DNA of 64,000 bases from Sipunculus nudus (lineage: Eukaryota > Annelida > Sipuncula > Golfingiida > Sipunculidae), in contig CM049322.1 of the NCBI GenBank assembly GCA_026874595.1, positions 32,818,340 to 32,882,339 of the forward strand. The letters run 5' to 3'. Below the pieces are notes generated by a model that saw only the letters and a program-made list of their open reading frames with translations, made no database searches and had not been told where the DNA came from. Below, one piece after another: positions 38,600 to 52,640 of this stretch (position 1 is its first letter; the number at the start of each line of letters is the position of its first letter). A program made the translations under genes and the position numbers.

Positions 38600-39800
38600 A
38601 GTGACAATGAGAAAATGGAGACATTGACTTAATAGATGACACCATGAATGATGTAAAAAAAGTGATGAAGACATAGAATATAAGATAATCTAAAGAATAA
38701 TGGAAGAAAAGATACATGAGATAAAATAGAAGATGATTGAGGGGTGATGTAAGAAATGAAATAAGAAAGAATAAGTAAGATGATTAAGAGATATGTAAGA
38801 TCTTATGAAGGACATGAGAAAAGCATACATGATGACGCAGGGAAAGATGTGAGAGATGATGTAAGAAATTGTTCTCCAGTTTATGTAACAGATGATGCAA
38901 GATATGATGTAGAAAATGACACTAGAGATACTGAGGGAAAAGGTACAAAGTGATGTAAAAAGTGATGCTAAATTGATGATGCAGGTTTATGATGGATGGG
39001 GTGATGTGAGAAATGATGCTGAAAACATGACACTATAAGAAATTGTGTAAGATTTAAACAGAATGATAAAGAGGATGTATTTATGAGTGATGATACAAAA
39101 GATGATGTAAAGAATGATACAGATGATAATACTGATGATGTTACTAATGATGCAGACAATGATTTAAGAAATGACGTGGGTAACATAACATCTAATGTAC
39201 AGCAGCAAGGAGGGGGTGAAAGGATTGATTTATGAATGATACAAAAAAATATTAAGAAGTTGTTATGAGTGATGATACATGAGATGATGTAAAGAATGTT
39301 ACAGATGATAATACTGATGATGTTACCAATGATGCAGACAATGATTTAAGTAATGATGTGGGTAATGTAACATCTGATGATATAAACACTGATGCTGGAC
39401 ATAATACGGCAGCAAGAAGGGGTGAAAGAAATGATACAGGAATGATACAAGGAATGATGAAGAAGATGTAGTAATGATACAAGGGATGATGTAGAGAATG
39501 ATTCAAGGAATGATAAAGAATATGAAGTAAAGATACAAGAGATGATGTAGTGAATGATACAAAAAATGAATGATGCAGGGATGATGCAGGTAAAGATAGA
39601 TAATTCATAATAGAGCCTAATAGAGGGCATGATAGAAATGCAAACAATGATACAAGGAATGAAATATGATGATGTATAATGATGTTAACTGTGATGTAGA
39701 CAATGTTATTAAGATTATGTGCAAAATCATACAGATGACAATGTTTTCAAAGCAATGTGAAAGCTCATTAAAAGTATGACATAGGAGTGACGTAACAGTT
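38600..39800 (+). repeat. GATGATGTAA/AATGATACA low-complexity array with a 182-bp duplication
   Basis: Over 1 kb of degenerate 'GATGATGTAAAGAATGATAC' type units. A longer segment is duplicated: the copy around 39,101 recurs at 39,283 (offset 182 bp) with few differences. The 131-codon minus frame 39,252-39,647 is a by-product, rich in Ser, Leu and His. Confidence 0.9.
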
Positions 39801-40440
39801 TATGGTGAGCCTGATGTGATGCTGAATGTGCAGAATTCAAAGAACTAATGAATGCAAGTGTAAGCATTCAGAGAAAGTTATATACAGATTGTTACTGGAT
39901 AGAATGGTTACATTAAATAAAAGATAATACAGTAGGAGGGGTGTAAACAGCAGAGCAAGGGCATAATAACCACAGCTAGCCATGTCTACAACTCTATTTA
40001 CTTTGGGGGTGCATATAATTGGTTATTGTAAGTAAATTTATTTTGTACCTTCACTTAGTGACTTTAAGTAGTTCTCTCCTGTAAGAACATCATATCTTGT
40101 TCAATCCACTCCAATTTTACATCTGATATTTAATGGTTTAGCTTATTTCCATCCCAGACTCTTTTTCTAACACCTATTTTCCTTTCCTATGTGTCATGTT
40201 CCTGGTCAATCAGAAACAATAAGTGCTCACCTATTACACATTTTCACTTTTCATTTATGCTTGGCTTGTATAAGGTACCACACTCAGTTGTTTCTTTACA
40301 GAAGAGGACTGTGTGGATGAATGAAAATGAAGATGACAAATGAAACTGGGTGATGAGCTTTCCTTAAGCTTTACATAGACTTCTACACACGCAGGGGTCA
40401 GTGATGCCAAAAAAGTCAGAGTTGAAATTGAAGAGATAAC
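39801..40440. other. Non-coding, nothing seen
   Basis: AT-rich, no repeat or exon recognised. Confidence 0.4.
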
Positions 40441-40444
40441 CTCT

Positions 40445-40535
40445 GCAGCCACACTTCGGGTCTGGTGGGTTTTGAACATAGTTCCTCAAGCAATGAAGTT
40501 GGACTACTGTGCCACCAGCTTGGCAATGTCCAATC
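40445..40535 (-). repeat. tRNA-derived SINE head (candidate)
   Basis: On the minus strand TGGCACAGTAGT (40,503-40,514) fits a pol III A box and GTTCAAAACCC (40,467-40,477) fits a B box (GWTCRANNC), separated by 25 nt (start to start 37 nt). tRNA arms do not pair well, so it is a SINE head rather than a tRNA gene. The tail and 3' end are not resolved. Confidence 0.5.
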
Positions 40536-40540
40536 ATTTA

Positions 40541-43500
40541 ATCAATGGTTCCACCACCTGTATTTAATGCTATGAAGTCTCACCCATTGCTTGTCCAGCT
40601 TGGCAGGTTCTTAAATGCTTTCAGCTTGCACTTTCTTTCATGCTTTCACTGTTTCGGTTTCCTCTGTTTGTATGGCTGTCATTTTCCCTAAACTTTATCA
40701 GCCCATCCTTTACTTAATGTTTCAAAGCTTTTCATGCACCTGCTATTGAAGATAACATGCACCCCTTTTACTTAATGTTTCACTTTTCCATCATCTTTCA
40801 TCTCTCTCTGCTTGTGTTTCAGTTCCTAACACCATATTAAACAAACTTACACCCATCTTAGGGACAGTCAGCCACCTATACTTTAAGCATACAAGCCTGG
40901 GAAGTATTCACTATACTTACCAGTCTGAATTCTTGGAATAGAGTAATATTTTATTATACAACAGGTAGCTTTATCCAGTTAAGAGAAAGTTCCTAATGTA
41001 TAAATTTACAAACAGAACAGTACGTCACTCACTCTGACTTGGACTTTGTGAACTTTGAAAGTTTTAAGGTAAGGAAGGGCTGGCAGTTGTGTAAGCTTCA
41101 GTTAACTTCAGTGTTAAGGTTTCAAGCCTTTTCTTCAAGAAGAGAAAGTTTTGACAGAGGTTTTGACAGCCAAGATTTAAGGGAGCGGCAGATGTACAGG
41201 TGTAAGTAGGCAGGTTTTTTTGGTGAGGTTCGGAGGCTGGGGGGTGATGAAGTCTTGGGGGAGGGAGATGGGGGGGAGCCTGGTCTGTACCCTCAGGTGC
41301 TGGACTGTGTGTGGCAGCCCCTGCCAGCAGTTCACCAGAAGTTAGAGGGCATCTTTAATAATAATAAAAAAAAAACAGCACAGAAGCCCTGAGACAAAGC
41401 TGGTGGGCCGAAATCTTGATCCTTAGTAGAACACACAGCAACCTGATTCAGGGTTTTTTCTCATCTTTCAGTCTTTAATGAATCAGGTGGCCTTAATCCC
41501 ACTGGGATTGGCTGTCAAATTCTCTCAATCACCATAACAACCATCTCCTGTGTGTTTTTTAGCCTGATTGGCCCTACAGGTTGTAGGCTGCCGTAAATCT
41601 GGCAGGTTTGTCTTGCAGCTTCAGCTGTTGGTTGTGCATTCTAGGAACGGCGATGGGGGCACGGGGGTCACCTAAAAAAGCCCCTAGAAGCGGGACCTAG
41701 AACCTGTCACCTCTACTAGAAGCCAGCTTGCTAATGCTCCTTCCACACTGTTCTATTGTTAGTTTTTTGTGGTCTGCAGCACAATACCAAGTGCCAGGTC
41801 CCTGCCTGTCAAAGACTCTAGCATAAGGCTCAACACTTCTGCCAACAGGTGCCATGCCACAAGCTTTGTCGTCCAAAACCTGCCACAAAATCTGCCTGTA
41901 AACGGCCACCCTTTTAAGAAGAGAAAAAAAAACCTCTGTCACAAAGACATGAGTTAACAAGAAAGGCTTTGGCTCTCTTTGTTTTGTGCCCCCCAATCAG
42001 GGAGGGAAGCCAGCCACCCCTGTAATACGTACAGCTTTCTCAGACATGAACGCTTGGTAGATATCGTTTGCCCATCTTCTAAGTTCTTTAGCGTTCCCTT
42101 GTGCTGCCCCATATGCATCACTGGTCAAGTAGAAAAGCTGCAACGACAAAATAGCCATGTAAACAAAGAAGCTGAGTACACCTTACAACAACACAATCCT
42201 CCCCTATGTTAGTGACCTAGGGTGAACTTAAAATCAAACGCTTTCACTGTGACAACTCAAGCAACGCACACTCAACACTGGACATGTCAAAGCCACCCTC
42301 GCCCTCTTCCCCTGCTATTTAACCCTCGAAGTGACAATCTCCACCCTCCCCTCTGCTTGACAACAAACAGGAGCTAATCGCTTGGTTAGATTTAGCTACA
42401 CATCAAAAGGCGGAAGTCGTTTCATGTTGTTGTAGAATTAGGAGACCATGTCAATCTCCAGTCAAGTATTGGAAGAGACAAACTATATTTTACAGGATGT
42501 AAGCAACACTAATGCTTCGTGGACAAGGTGTCTATCTTTCATCCAGTTATATAGGTCAGCACAGGATAACAATGATCAAATCATTACTAATGGTAGCTGG
42601 GTATCTGGTGTTTGTTTAGCGTCTCCGTTCACAAGGATTTAAACACAAGGTACTCAAGCTGGCATCTTAACGTTGACATGGCCATCTACAGGTAAGGATA
42701 CTTAACGATGTGTGCACAGGTAATTAGATTTATGTACGGTCCCCCTGTGATACCGATACCATTCACAATATGATCCCCGCCCACTGCTCCCTGTAATTAA
42801 TACACGAGTCAACGCTGACTGCATCACGATCGCGTGGCCGCTCTGGCTGTCAGTACCATAAAGTTACACAAAGACTCACAAAACCTCTGCAACCACCCCT
42901 TTGTAAAGCCATAAACTATAGAAAAAAATACATCCTGTTTCTCGACGATATGCTTAACAGTTAATCAAAATGACATGGCTGTGAGGGGGATTAAATGACC
43001 GATAATTCAAAGAAATCAAACTTTTTGCAAACTTTAAAAGTTTTCTTTTTGTCCTTTGTAGGGTGCTGATTAGGGTGAAACAAAAGAAATTCATCGCCCC
43101 CATGTCCAGTTGGTTCTACCCCACCCCTCTGCAGTCAGAATGCACCCCTGGCTGAACTCCCCTTGTTTCTGGACGCCCTAATGTCCACCAAACTCGTTGA
43201 ACCAGGGGCTCTCTTGGAAACTTTTGGCGGGCTCTGGAATGTTGATATCCCATGATTCAATGGGAAACACCTGCTGTTTTTTGCCTCACTGTGTGGAGAA
43301 GAGTGCGTGGAGCTCTGTGGCTCAGAAAAGCTCTCCTTCCAGTCTGGGCACCAGGGCCTTAACGCAAAGTGGAGACCTCTATTCCTCGACTACAGGTACT
43401 CACATCAGCTCCTCCTAGTGGTCAGTAGTGCTATAAATGACCATTTGTGGCCACTTGTGCTTGATAAACCTCCATTACTGAGCTCTATACAGCTCTAGCT

Positions 43501-44500
43501 GCTCTTAAACCCTGTGTAAACTCCACAATTTGGACAAGGCTGATGGGATTTTAATAGCTTTGCCCTTGACCATGGGTCATGTAATCAGCCAATCTAAGCT
43601 GAGTCCCTTTGTCTGGTTACTTATAGTGGTATACAACCTAGATTTGTGCTCTTCAGTGGTATATAAGGCACCTTACATATGCTTAGCGTTCAGTTGGTGA
43701 AGTACTTAGCAGCTTAAACTGAGGTACCACAAAACCTGAAGGAAGAGGTCTGTGAATACAGCCTGTCTACCTAGACTGACCCGGCCTTAAAAACCATCTA
43801 CCTAGCAAAATATGAGGGCTTCAAGCACATCCTACAAGCACAGAGACCCCGTGTCAGAATTTTTTATGCCCCCTCTTTTGTTATAGGGACAAGCTGATCC
43901 TAGAATACAGCAGGGAATCATGCGGGGGTGGGATACGGCTTCACCGGGGTAACCCGACTAATAAAAGATACGCTGCTTTCACTCTTGTAGGCTCTGTTTG
44001 TGGGTGTTTGTAGGATCACCGTGCTTCTCGTTCACCTGACGTTCACCTCTAATCTGACTAATATAGCTATCCTCCCACACACACACACCAAATACAGTAC
44101 CTCAACACACCAATATTACTGGAGTCCATTTAAAATTTACTATTTGTATCTGCGTCAGTCGATCACAAAGACCACTTTCACACTTGTTGTGGGTGTTAAT
44201 GAGATCGCTGCGTGCCTTGTGACCTGCCATTAATATCTCATCTTACATATACAATTATCTACCCACACACCATAAATAGTACTCCACCTTAACAGTATTT
44301 AACATCTATTTTACGTATACTATTTGTACCTCTCCTTTGTAACCTGCACAGTTATGTGCACTCCCACTCAGCTGGTGTCCTGTGGTAGATCTTCTGATAT
44401 TTCACCTCACACTGTGATCATCAAGTTGCACACCACTTATCTACATACTTATGCCCATTGACTAGTATAAAAAAATACCTAGATTTTTTTTTTTATACAA
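40541..44500. other. Non-coding stretch with GC-balanced islands and a G-rich tract
   Basis: A G-rich tract at 41,239-41,277 has runs of 6, 5, 3 and 7 G. Islands near 41,640-42,330 and 42,800-43,500 are less AT-rich than their surroundings and open on both strands over 60-100 codons, without domains or splice-bounded exons. (ACAC)n is short at about 44,078-44,088. No gene is supported. Confidence 0.4.
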
Positions 44501-47500
44501 TACTGATACTCTTTCTGGACTCTTGATCATCCATATTCCCTGCTTCTACTCTCATAATTTACAATACCTAACCCTCTACGAGGTCCTAGTGGAGAATGCA
44601 TCTACAAGGCCCAGATGCAAGGCCTTCTGGAAGTCAATGAACATTTACTTAACAAGCAATATCTGTTCTTTCCATACAATATTAAGGTATATATTACAAA
44701 TTTACAATATATATAATATAATAAACTTGATTGCTCATATACAGCATAAATAGATATAGGCATACTATCAATATTGGGGGGAAATTGCCATAAAACACTG
44801 GAAGTACTCCCAGTAAGAATAAACGACTGTAAACATCTGGCAGGATATTTATCAAACTAATGTTTACCATTAAACTAAAACCATGAACAATCTTGTATTC
44901 CTTGTTTTGTTCTTAACAAATTTACAATATAATTACAATGTTAAACTTTAAAAGCTGCTATACATGTGTTGTTTAGTGTATGGATTTATTTATTTTTTCT
45001 TTACATTTTCTTCTGTGTTAATTCTCTTAAGTGCTTTGTTTTTCTAGATTTTGGAAAACATTATCAAAGTAACAGTAAGGGTCAAAACATATTAATCTTG
45101 CTTCATACTTTATAATATATTTTATAAATAATAAAAATTGATATCACAATTATAATTGGTATATTAACCAGATTATTCATGTGTTTATCCCTGTTATAAA
45201 CAAATTCATTATAAGTATAATTTTTTGCTAGAAAAAAATATAGTGACTTTCCAATTTGCAAATGTTTATTATTAAAGCTTAAACAATGCCAGGTATTAAT
45301 GACTGGAATAATGACAATTAATATGATCACTGTGTTTATTAGTTTATATTATGTGCTGTTAAGGTGTCCTACAAAATGTAGGTGGGGCAGAACAATCTAC
45401 CGTGTAGCTGTTTTTGTGGCCTAGGTGTACTTGATGTATAAATGATGATTTTATTCATGGCCCTGAGGCGTCCACATCATGTTAAGATCACTGTGAACAC
45501 TGGTCTCCCGATCAAGTTATCTGTAGCGTCCACTGTGTGTTTATACAACCTCCGTAATGACCCTGCTTTGTTAAGGTCACTGCATAGTAATCATGAACAT
45601 TCACACAGCGACCATGCGTCAGTCGAGTGTGGTCTGTTTCCCCGCAAAATAAAAATTCATAGAGTAATTGTCCCCTCCGGCCAGGGACTGGAAGCTGTAA
45701 AAGTAAACACAGCCACAACGATTCGGTCGGTGGGCCACACAGTCACCAATGGCATTAAAATAACAAGATCACACGGATGCAATCCGTGAAAATGTATGAT
45801 GTCTCGTCATCTGTCAGCTTGTATACAATAGGCCTGGCTCTACTTTACTGCCCCAAACAAGGACCCTAAACATGGCTGGCCATAACAATGTGACCTAAGT
45901 TTAATTAAACATGACCCGCCCACTTGCCCGTCTACAACATGTCTCCGAGATTCAGGCGGTAGCCGCAGCCTGCACAGGTGTTGGTAATATACACATCACC
46001 AAGATCAATATCATTATCATATTAATATCACACCTGTTCCTGAGTATACAACTGAACTAAGTCAGATTATCATATTAACATCAAATAACTTTTATCATCA
46101 TATCAATAGAACCACTGTGACCCTGCATGTAGATATAAGACAAGACATTATAGTCTCTGTCTGGATACATATTTAATACTGTAACATGTATACTAGGACT
46201 TCAAATTAAATTGGAGATACATGGACAGTTTATGAAAGGTTGGACCAATAAAAAAAGGGGAATAAAAGTTAAAGACCTAGGCTCACACATGGTTCTCTGC
46301 AGTCTGAATAGTTGTGTGCATTTATTAAACCAGTTGTGTACCATTACTTTTGATATGTGAATTGTGACTTCCACTTTACAGGCTGGGAGGTCAAGGTTTG
46401 ATAAAGGCCAGAAACACAACAGGAAAGTACTGGGAGGACAGTTTCGAGCTGGGAATGTATCTGAGGAGAGCATCTGGTGGCCATAAAACCTGTGTTCCAA
46501 GTAGAAGCAGGAGGAACGCTCTGCCGATGACCTCACCCTAATTCACAAATTATAGTAGGAATATATACTGGGATATAAGCTAGGAACTCAACAGAATAGC
46601 GATGGTAACTCAGGGAACCTGTAATTAGTTTGGTGGTTTCAACATTTGCATTCTGAGGAAGTTGCCCAAGGCTCAGCCTGTGTTAATGTACAGCTGCACA
46701 CTGACATTTTTACAACTGAATAACAAATAATTATTTATGGGAAAAAGTTGCTATGATGTTTGGATCTTTGCCTAACAAATAATTTTATGGGAAAAAAAGA
46801 TGCTATGATGTTTGGATCTTTGCCAGGTAAAATCATGAAAAAAGGGAACATTAGGAGTTACATATCATCTAATAAAACACATGGCAGAGTTCATCCCATC
46901 TAACAGAGGGCACCATAGTAACATATAAATCTGATTCTCCCACATGAATGCAACTTAAGTTTGGATGTAAGCTTAATGTAAGCTTGAATGTTTTAACTAT
47001 TAAAAATACCCCACTTAATCTTGCTTCAGTTTATAACCTGCAGTTCTAATACTGTATACAAGTTCTAGTACAGGTTTTATCAACCTCTCTATTTAACAGC
47101 CATTGTACCTATCTAAAAACATCTTGAATAACGAATAACAAATATCCATGGCCTGCTGTATGCTTGAAACTTCAGTTGTATGATCAAAGTCTTAGTCATT
47201 TACTAGATAGCCAATTCTCATTCAATAATTAATGGCTGTTCAGTCTTGCTAGAAACTATTTGAAGCTATCATATGTGGAAAAGCTGCGCTGGGCAGATGT
47301 GTGCGTCAAGAGGCAGTGAGAGACTCCAGACATGTCCAAAAGGCTCCTTACATGTGGACTTTGTAACAATGCACACACATGCACAAAAGCATAGCTGTTG
47401 TATTAGCTAACTTAAGTGGATAATTCACATCCTGGCTGATAAATATCTCAGGTTCTTTCAATGGCTCAAGCCAATACAAATAGAACAGATTAATATACAT

Positions 47501-48700
47501 GTATGTCAAACACCAATCCTGACCAAGCCCCTCCCCTTGGACACCTAACCCAGCCACACTGAATGAACAAGATGACATTTACTTCAATCAGAATTCACGC
47601 TCATCTTGATATAATGTGGTGTTTTGTTGTGGCACTGATGAAAACCCTGGTCATTCTGATTAATTAAGTTGTTCAGTTCAAGTCAAAGAGCAAACCAAGA
47701 GCGTATATAAACTGTAACTGTTCTGACACACCTTTTAATAGGGTCTCCAGCTGATCATTTGTTTGATATCTTTTTGACTTTAAAGTTATCATTTAAAGAG
47801 ATTGTATTATCACCTTTTCCCTTATGCCTTCAATATTCTTTTCCACAATCTCTTAATGTTATAATATTACGATCAAATTCAAATTCAAATTATATTTATT
47901 ATATTTATTATATGCTAAGGTGGCATACTGGTTCAAGCAAATGATCTACCATTTGACTTCATCTTTACTTTGAAACCTTTTTTGATCTATAAAACTATGT
48001 TTTCAAGGCTATAAACTGTGTCACCTGCAGCTTGCTTCTGCTATAACCCTTAATTATACAAGCTGGTACCCCTGGAATTGGTACTGCTAACAGGAAATGG
48101 CTGGTGGTAACTGTGACAATGGTACCACTGACAGGTGACTCCTAGTGGTATTTGAGTCAGTAGTATACATGACTTACAAATCATGACAGATATACACTTA
48201 TCGTTAAATGAATTTGCTGTATTTACTAGAAAACTAATTACACCCCACAGGAACCAGTGATTATCTAATTATGAAGACGAGAAAGGCACTAAGTGGAGCT
48301 CACATCTGCACCAAGGTAAGAGCTACTAGTACCACAGATCTGCACCTTTGTACAGAGGCACACAAAAATTAAGCGGCATTTTCCCCGATTCATGATTTAC
48401 TCCTCAACTAAATTTTAACAAGATCAGCTCGGTATTGTTACTGCATACTCCAGCCATCAAGCACAGTTGAATACATAACTTCCCTGGCAGAGGTAAAAAA
48501 GAAGAGACAGGTTGTCATTTTTAAAGTAAAGACCGATCTTTATTTCTTTTGTTCCCTTGCCATGGAGCAGCCAACGGAAGAAAAATAAAGCCAACAGATA
48601 ATAAACAAGCAATTCATATCCTATAATTACTTGACACTGGGTTAATAAGACTCCAAGTGGAGAAAAGTGGAGACAAAGTATGTTTTATTTTATAAATTCA
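44501..48700. repeat. Mostly AT-rich non-coding; 57-bp duplication at 46,720-46,835
   Basis: The segment starting AACAAATAATT...TTTATGGGAAAAA and ending GTTTGGATCTTTGCC is present twice in tandem (46,725 and 46,776). The 115-codon plus frame 45,442-45,789 and the 111-codon minus frame 46,201-46,536 lie in GC-balanced islands; I see no domain in either. Confidence 0.45.
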
Positions 48701-50439
48701 TCATCATTTTTCTTTTGTTCAGTTGTCACACGGACGTCGTGGTGTCAAGAGAGAGGAAAAGAAAATACATAAAACAAAAGAGTCAATATGATTTAATAGT
48801 TATGATTGATACTTCTTGACACTTGTCGCTGAGATGTGATAGGTGTCAATAAAAAGAGATAATTTTTTTGTGCATGATGTAGGTGGCAGTTTTGCTCACA
48901 GGGCGAACCTGAACAAGAGAAGAGCTACTCTTAACAGGCATATCCACCACAAAAAGAGCATCTCAAATATCGTCTTGCCACCCCCATGTTACCCTCAACT
49001 GTTCCTTTGAAATGCGACACGACTCCCATGTCAAATGCCGGTAGACTTGGCCAGCGACTTCATTCACACGCATTCATAAGGAGGGGTGCGTATAAATCTC
49101 TGTCAACCTTCCTGAATGCTTTACCCAGCGACTCAACTTCGATACACATGGCCGAACCAGATTATATTCCATGGATGTATAAAATATGGCTGCCGCCAGT
49201 GACATATCGCATCATCACTCATACCATACCATGAGCCATATGACCACCAGTTAAACAAGTATCGGCTGGTCATAGGCAGGTGAAAAAAAATTGGTCGCTG
49301 CCTAACTGTTCGCCATAAATCAGGGGCGTGAACTTCGGGTAATATATCATCAGAAGCAATGACAGTTTGACAGCGGCTTGAAGGACGAGCTTATAGCATG
49401 CTATAGTATACTACTGACTGTACCCACTGAAGTCAGCCATATTCAGCGATCTCTGTGTTAACAGGTGGGGGCCGATCGTACATCCCGAGTCCATATAAAA
49501 ATCCCTCCATGATCAAACACCGCATACATTACAGTTAATCATGTATTTGCTGGTCATTAGACAGCTTAATTATTCCTAATGACACATATAAGTCAAGCCT
49601 TTCAATAGAGGATTTCTGGTTTCTCGTTTCATTTAGACAACTAGCCACAGCCGTTTAATGCCTTGTGTATTACCTCCCAGCATGTAATCTCATCATACAC
49701 TAATCAACGAGTATACATTCTGAACATTAGACCAAGCCAGCACATTAAGAATATGACAAGGCAAAGAAAAATATCAAGCCAGTTCTGGTCGTATGCCATA
49801 TGGATTTTTAAACTGGTAAGACCTAATGAAACAATGTAAATACCAGACAGTAGTAATTAATCCTGAGATAATTAATAATGTCCCTCATTAGCTACAAACA
49901 TGCCTGAGGGGCTTGTTAATTTAATTATTTAATTACGCAGGTCAATTTTTTTATACATCATCCTTATACAAAATGATTTAAATAAAAAATGATTTATATA
50001 ATTATAAGTATTATGTTCTGTGACATTTATCATTATGGTATTAGCTTCCACTGGATGGATTTATTATTATTGTTATTATTATTACTAATATTTATTCATT
50101 TTTCTCAATGAAGCAATAATGACACATGCAGCTGAAAAATAACAACACTTTTTTGTCTGAGAAAAAAAACCTACTTAAAACAATTTGCGAAGAGAATAAT
50201 AGAACATTATAATGAAGAATGAACCTATCAGCTGTATCAAACTTGCATGTGAGGTCTTTAAAGAATTTTTTTTTTTATTTTACGCATAAATTTGGAGGGG
50301 GATATATGATAATATAATATCCAAGATTAAAACACAAGCCTTCATGTTTTTTAGATATTCATTAAACAAGACTTACTTCACAATGACAACACATGTCAAT
50401 ATATTAATCATATTTTATTATTAGTTTTAATAAGAGATC
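48701..50439. other. Non-coding; GC-balanced island 48,890-49,520, then AT-rich
   Basis: The island contains an 82-codon plus frame (48,986-49,234) without a recognisable domain. From about 49,530 the DNA is strongly AT-rich with TTAAT/ATTAA clusters around 49,900-50,090. Confidence 0.4.
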
Positions 50440-50645
50440 TTTAATCAACCATAGTATTAATACCATACAATCCTGGTTTTGTGCCTGTTTTAAGAGTTTA
50501 TTAAATGATTTGAGACAATCCATAGAATTAATACCAAACATTTGTGGTTTTGCTCCCGTTTTTAATGTTTATTAAATGATCTGAGCCAATCCATAGTATA
50601 AGTATCAAATATTTGTGGTTTTGGTCCCTCTTTTAATGTTTAACC
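50440..50645 (+). repeat. About 70-bp tandem repeat, three diverged copies
   Basis: Units run from CAATCCATAG-AATTAATACC through TTTGTGGTTTTG to TTTAATGTTTATTAAATGAT, with anchors near 50,447, 50,516 and 50,587. Confidence 0.75.
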
Positions 50646-50745
50646 TAACAAATCAACTATAAAGAAATTTGATCATTTCTAACACATCAGAATTGCAAGT
50701 GATACAAACTTTTTGACCATTTTAACATTAATCTTGGCCATGAGC

Positions 50746-51012
50746 AATTTAAAACCCCCGCATTGAAAATTTTTATTTTGATTTTCAATAGAAACTTTCC
50801 AATTTTGAGCTGTAGCCGCTCCGACATTTCTTTCAAGAAGATAAAACAATTTCTTTTTTTTATGTAGTGCCATTACTTGTTTAGCAAAATAAATTTGTTA
50901 TTGACATGCTTTTCCCTTATCAATTGACATTTTTATCGATACATACCAAAAAATTAAAAATAAAAAAAGCGCCCGCCCGCATTGATTTCTCAAAAAAAGT
51001 GTCTGAGAATTG
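50746..51012 (+). repeat. Dispersed repeat, copy 1 (second copy at 58,151-58,385)
   Basis: Shares ATTTTTATTTTGATTTTCA, CTTTCAAGAAGATAAAA, TTATGTAGTG, CTTGTTTAGC, ATTTTTATCGA and TGATTTCT with the stretch at 58,172-58,383, in the same order, with insertions. A mobile or old duplicated element without coding capacity. Confidence 0.8.
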
Positions 51013-51349
51013 GAACTGATAAAGGTGTTTTTTAAGTAATGAGCAAGTATAAAGTTATAGATACAACTGACAGCAGTTTGCACAGAGGCCCATTTCTCTC
51101 CCACAATACACTTCTTTGTTTTAATTTCACAAGTGCTCAGAGTAAAATATAAAGTAAAATGTATCATGGTCTTTTTTAAGGTAAAATGTCAAGACATGGA
51201 TACAACTGTGGGGAGTTTTCTGGCGGAGTCTCTAGCAGTGATTTATTGTAGGAGGTGGGCTAATTCAATGTGTTTTTATGTCTCAGCACGTAAAATGCAC
51301 TCTAGACCACAAAAGCAAACATTTTAGGTTGTCAAGAGCCTTGTAGTCC

Positions 51350-52640
51350 CTGAATTCAGACATTGTCAAATTGTGCTCTTGAATGGCTCCTCGAGGGAAG
51401 AAGACAAAGGGGGCTCACATATAAATAAATAACAAGCCGACGTAACAAAACAAAATGACGGGGAAAAAAACTCCCCACGACCAAGTGGTCGCGAAGTCAG
51501 GTCGCTGATTTTGTAGGGCTGTGATTTAGGGACCTATTTGAGGTCAGGGTGGCTGAAAAAAACGACTCGAAAATGACAATGGTGGATGGGGTACAGTGCA
51601 AAATCATTGCCTTCCCTACAATAAATTAGACGTCAAGCGATCCCCCAATGGGGAAGCTACAGTGAACTTATTGACACCCGTTTTTTTAATGGTGCTCTTC
51701 CTGGCGGGCTCTTGGGCCGCCCAATAGACTCGGCCCTGTAATCAACTCAGACTTGGCGGTCTTTTGATTAATGCCACAATAAACGCTTGTCTTTGAGGAC
51801 CGCGGTAAGGTCTCATTTTGAGGATGTTCCTAAACCTTCACAACAGAACTGTTAAAGCAGTATTTTTTTACACTCATGTCAGGTGTACACCTGTAGATAA
51901 GGAGACCAGTAGCCCAAACGACTTCTGCTATAAAATTTCCGTAGCATTGTCAAGGAAGCCAGGGGTCCTCCCCGCATGCATAATTAATTAGGTAACCTTG
52001 CATCCAGACCAGCAGCCGGCGGTAACTTTGATCATATGAACCCAAGCAGAAATAGTGCCTTGTTTCTTCCTATAGAACCTCTGTTCATCCCCTCCAAGCT
52101 CTGTCAAGTGTGTAATTCACAACAGTTTGCGAGCCTTTGCCCATTTAATGCCCACAGCCCAACCTGACAACGAGACAAACTGAGCCGGTACCAACACATA
52201 TCTAATGGTGTCAAGATGACAACAGGGACGGACAAACTGGCCTTTGGTTAATCAGTTTTCCCCTTCAACAGTCTTCACTGCTTTTGTTCCCAAGTTAAAC
52301 ACCACTAATGTTGAGGCAATGGAGCTGAGAACAAGCTCACCGAACTCAGTGGCCTGGATAATTTATGAGGCTGGTCGTCAATGAAAAACTGCGCAGATGC
52401 CCCTCGTGGTAATGAGAATTTTTCTGCTGTAACCTCCTTTTTGTATTGCCAATATGGAACGCCTTCTTTCCTGTGTTCTAGACACACCAACTTGACCATA
52501 CACCATCGAACTCGATTAATATTTCTTGCCTTCATCTGTCGTGGTGGTAAAGCTTCAAGTAGGTTCCCACGTCCTGCCACGGTTTCCGCTCCAGTCTTCT
52601 TCATCCTTCAGTCACTCCGATTTTACATGTAATCTGTCAT
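51350..52640. promoter_or_regulatory. GC-balanced island in AT-rich DNA, candidate regulatory region
   Basis: About 1.3 kb with composition near 45% GC by eye, between AT-rich flanks. It contains TAATTAATTA (51,981-51,990), a double homeodomain-type core. Frames exist on both strands (52,305-52,604 minus; 52,381-52,632 plus) but without domains or consistent splice signals. The regulatory label is inference. Confidence 0.3.

Noticed and set aside
39252-39647. 131-codon minus frame
   Set aside because: Translation of the GATGAT low-complexity array and its 182-bp duplication.
45442-45789. 115-codon plus frame in a GC-balanced island
   Set aside because: No domain, no signal or membrane segment, open on both strands; more like non-coding conserved DNA. 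Kept only as part of the island description.
46201-46536. 111-codon minus frame tested as a possible upstream RhoGEF exon (PDZ or RGS part)
   Set aside because: The peptide does not resemble a PDZ domain or the RGS-like N-terminus, and phase-0 splicing into exon A could not be supported.
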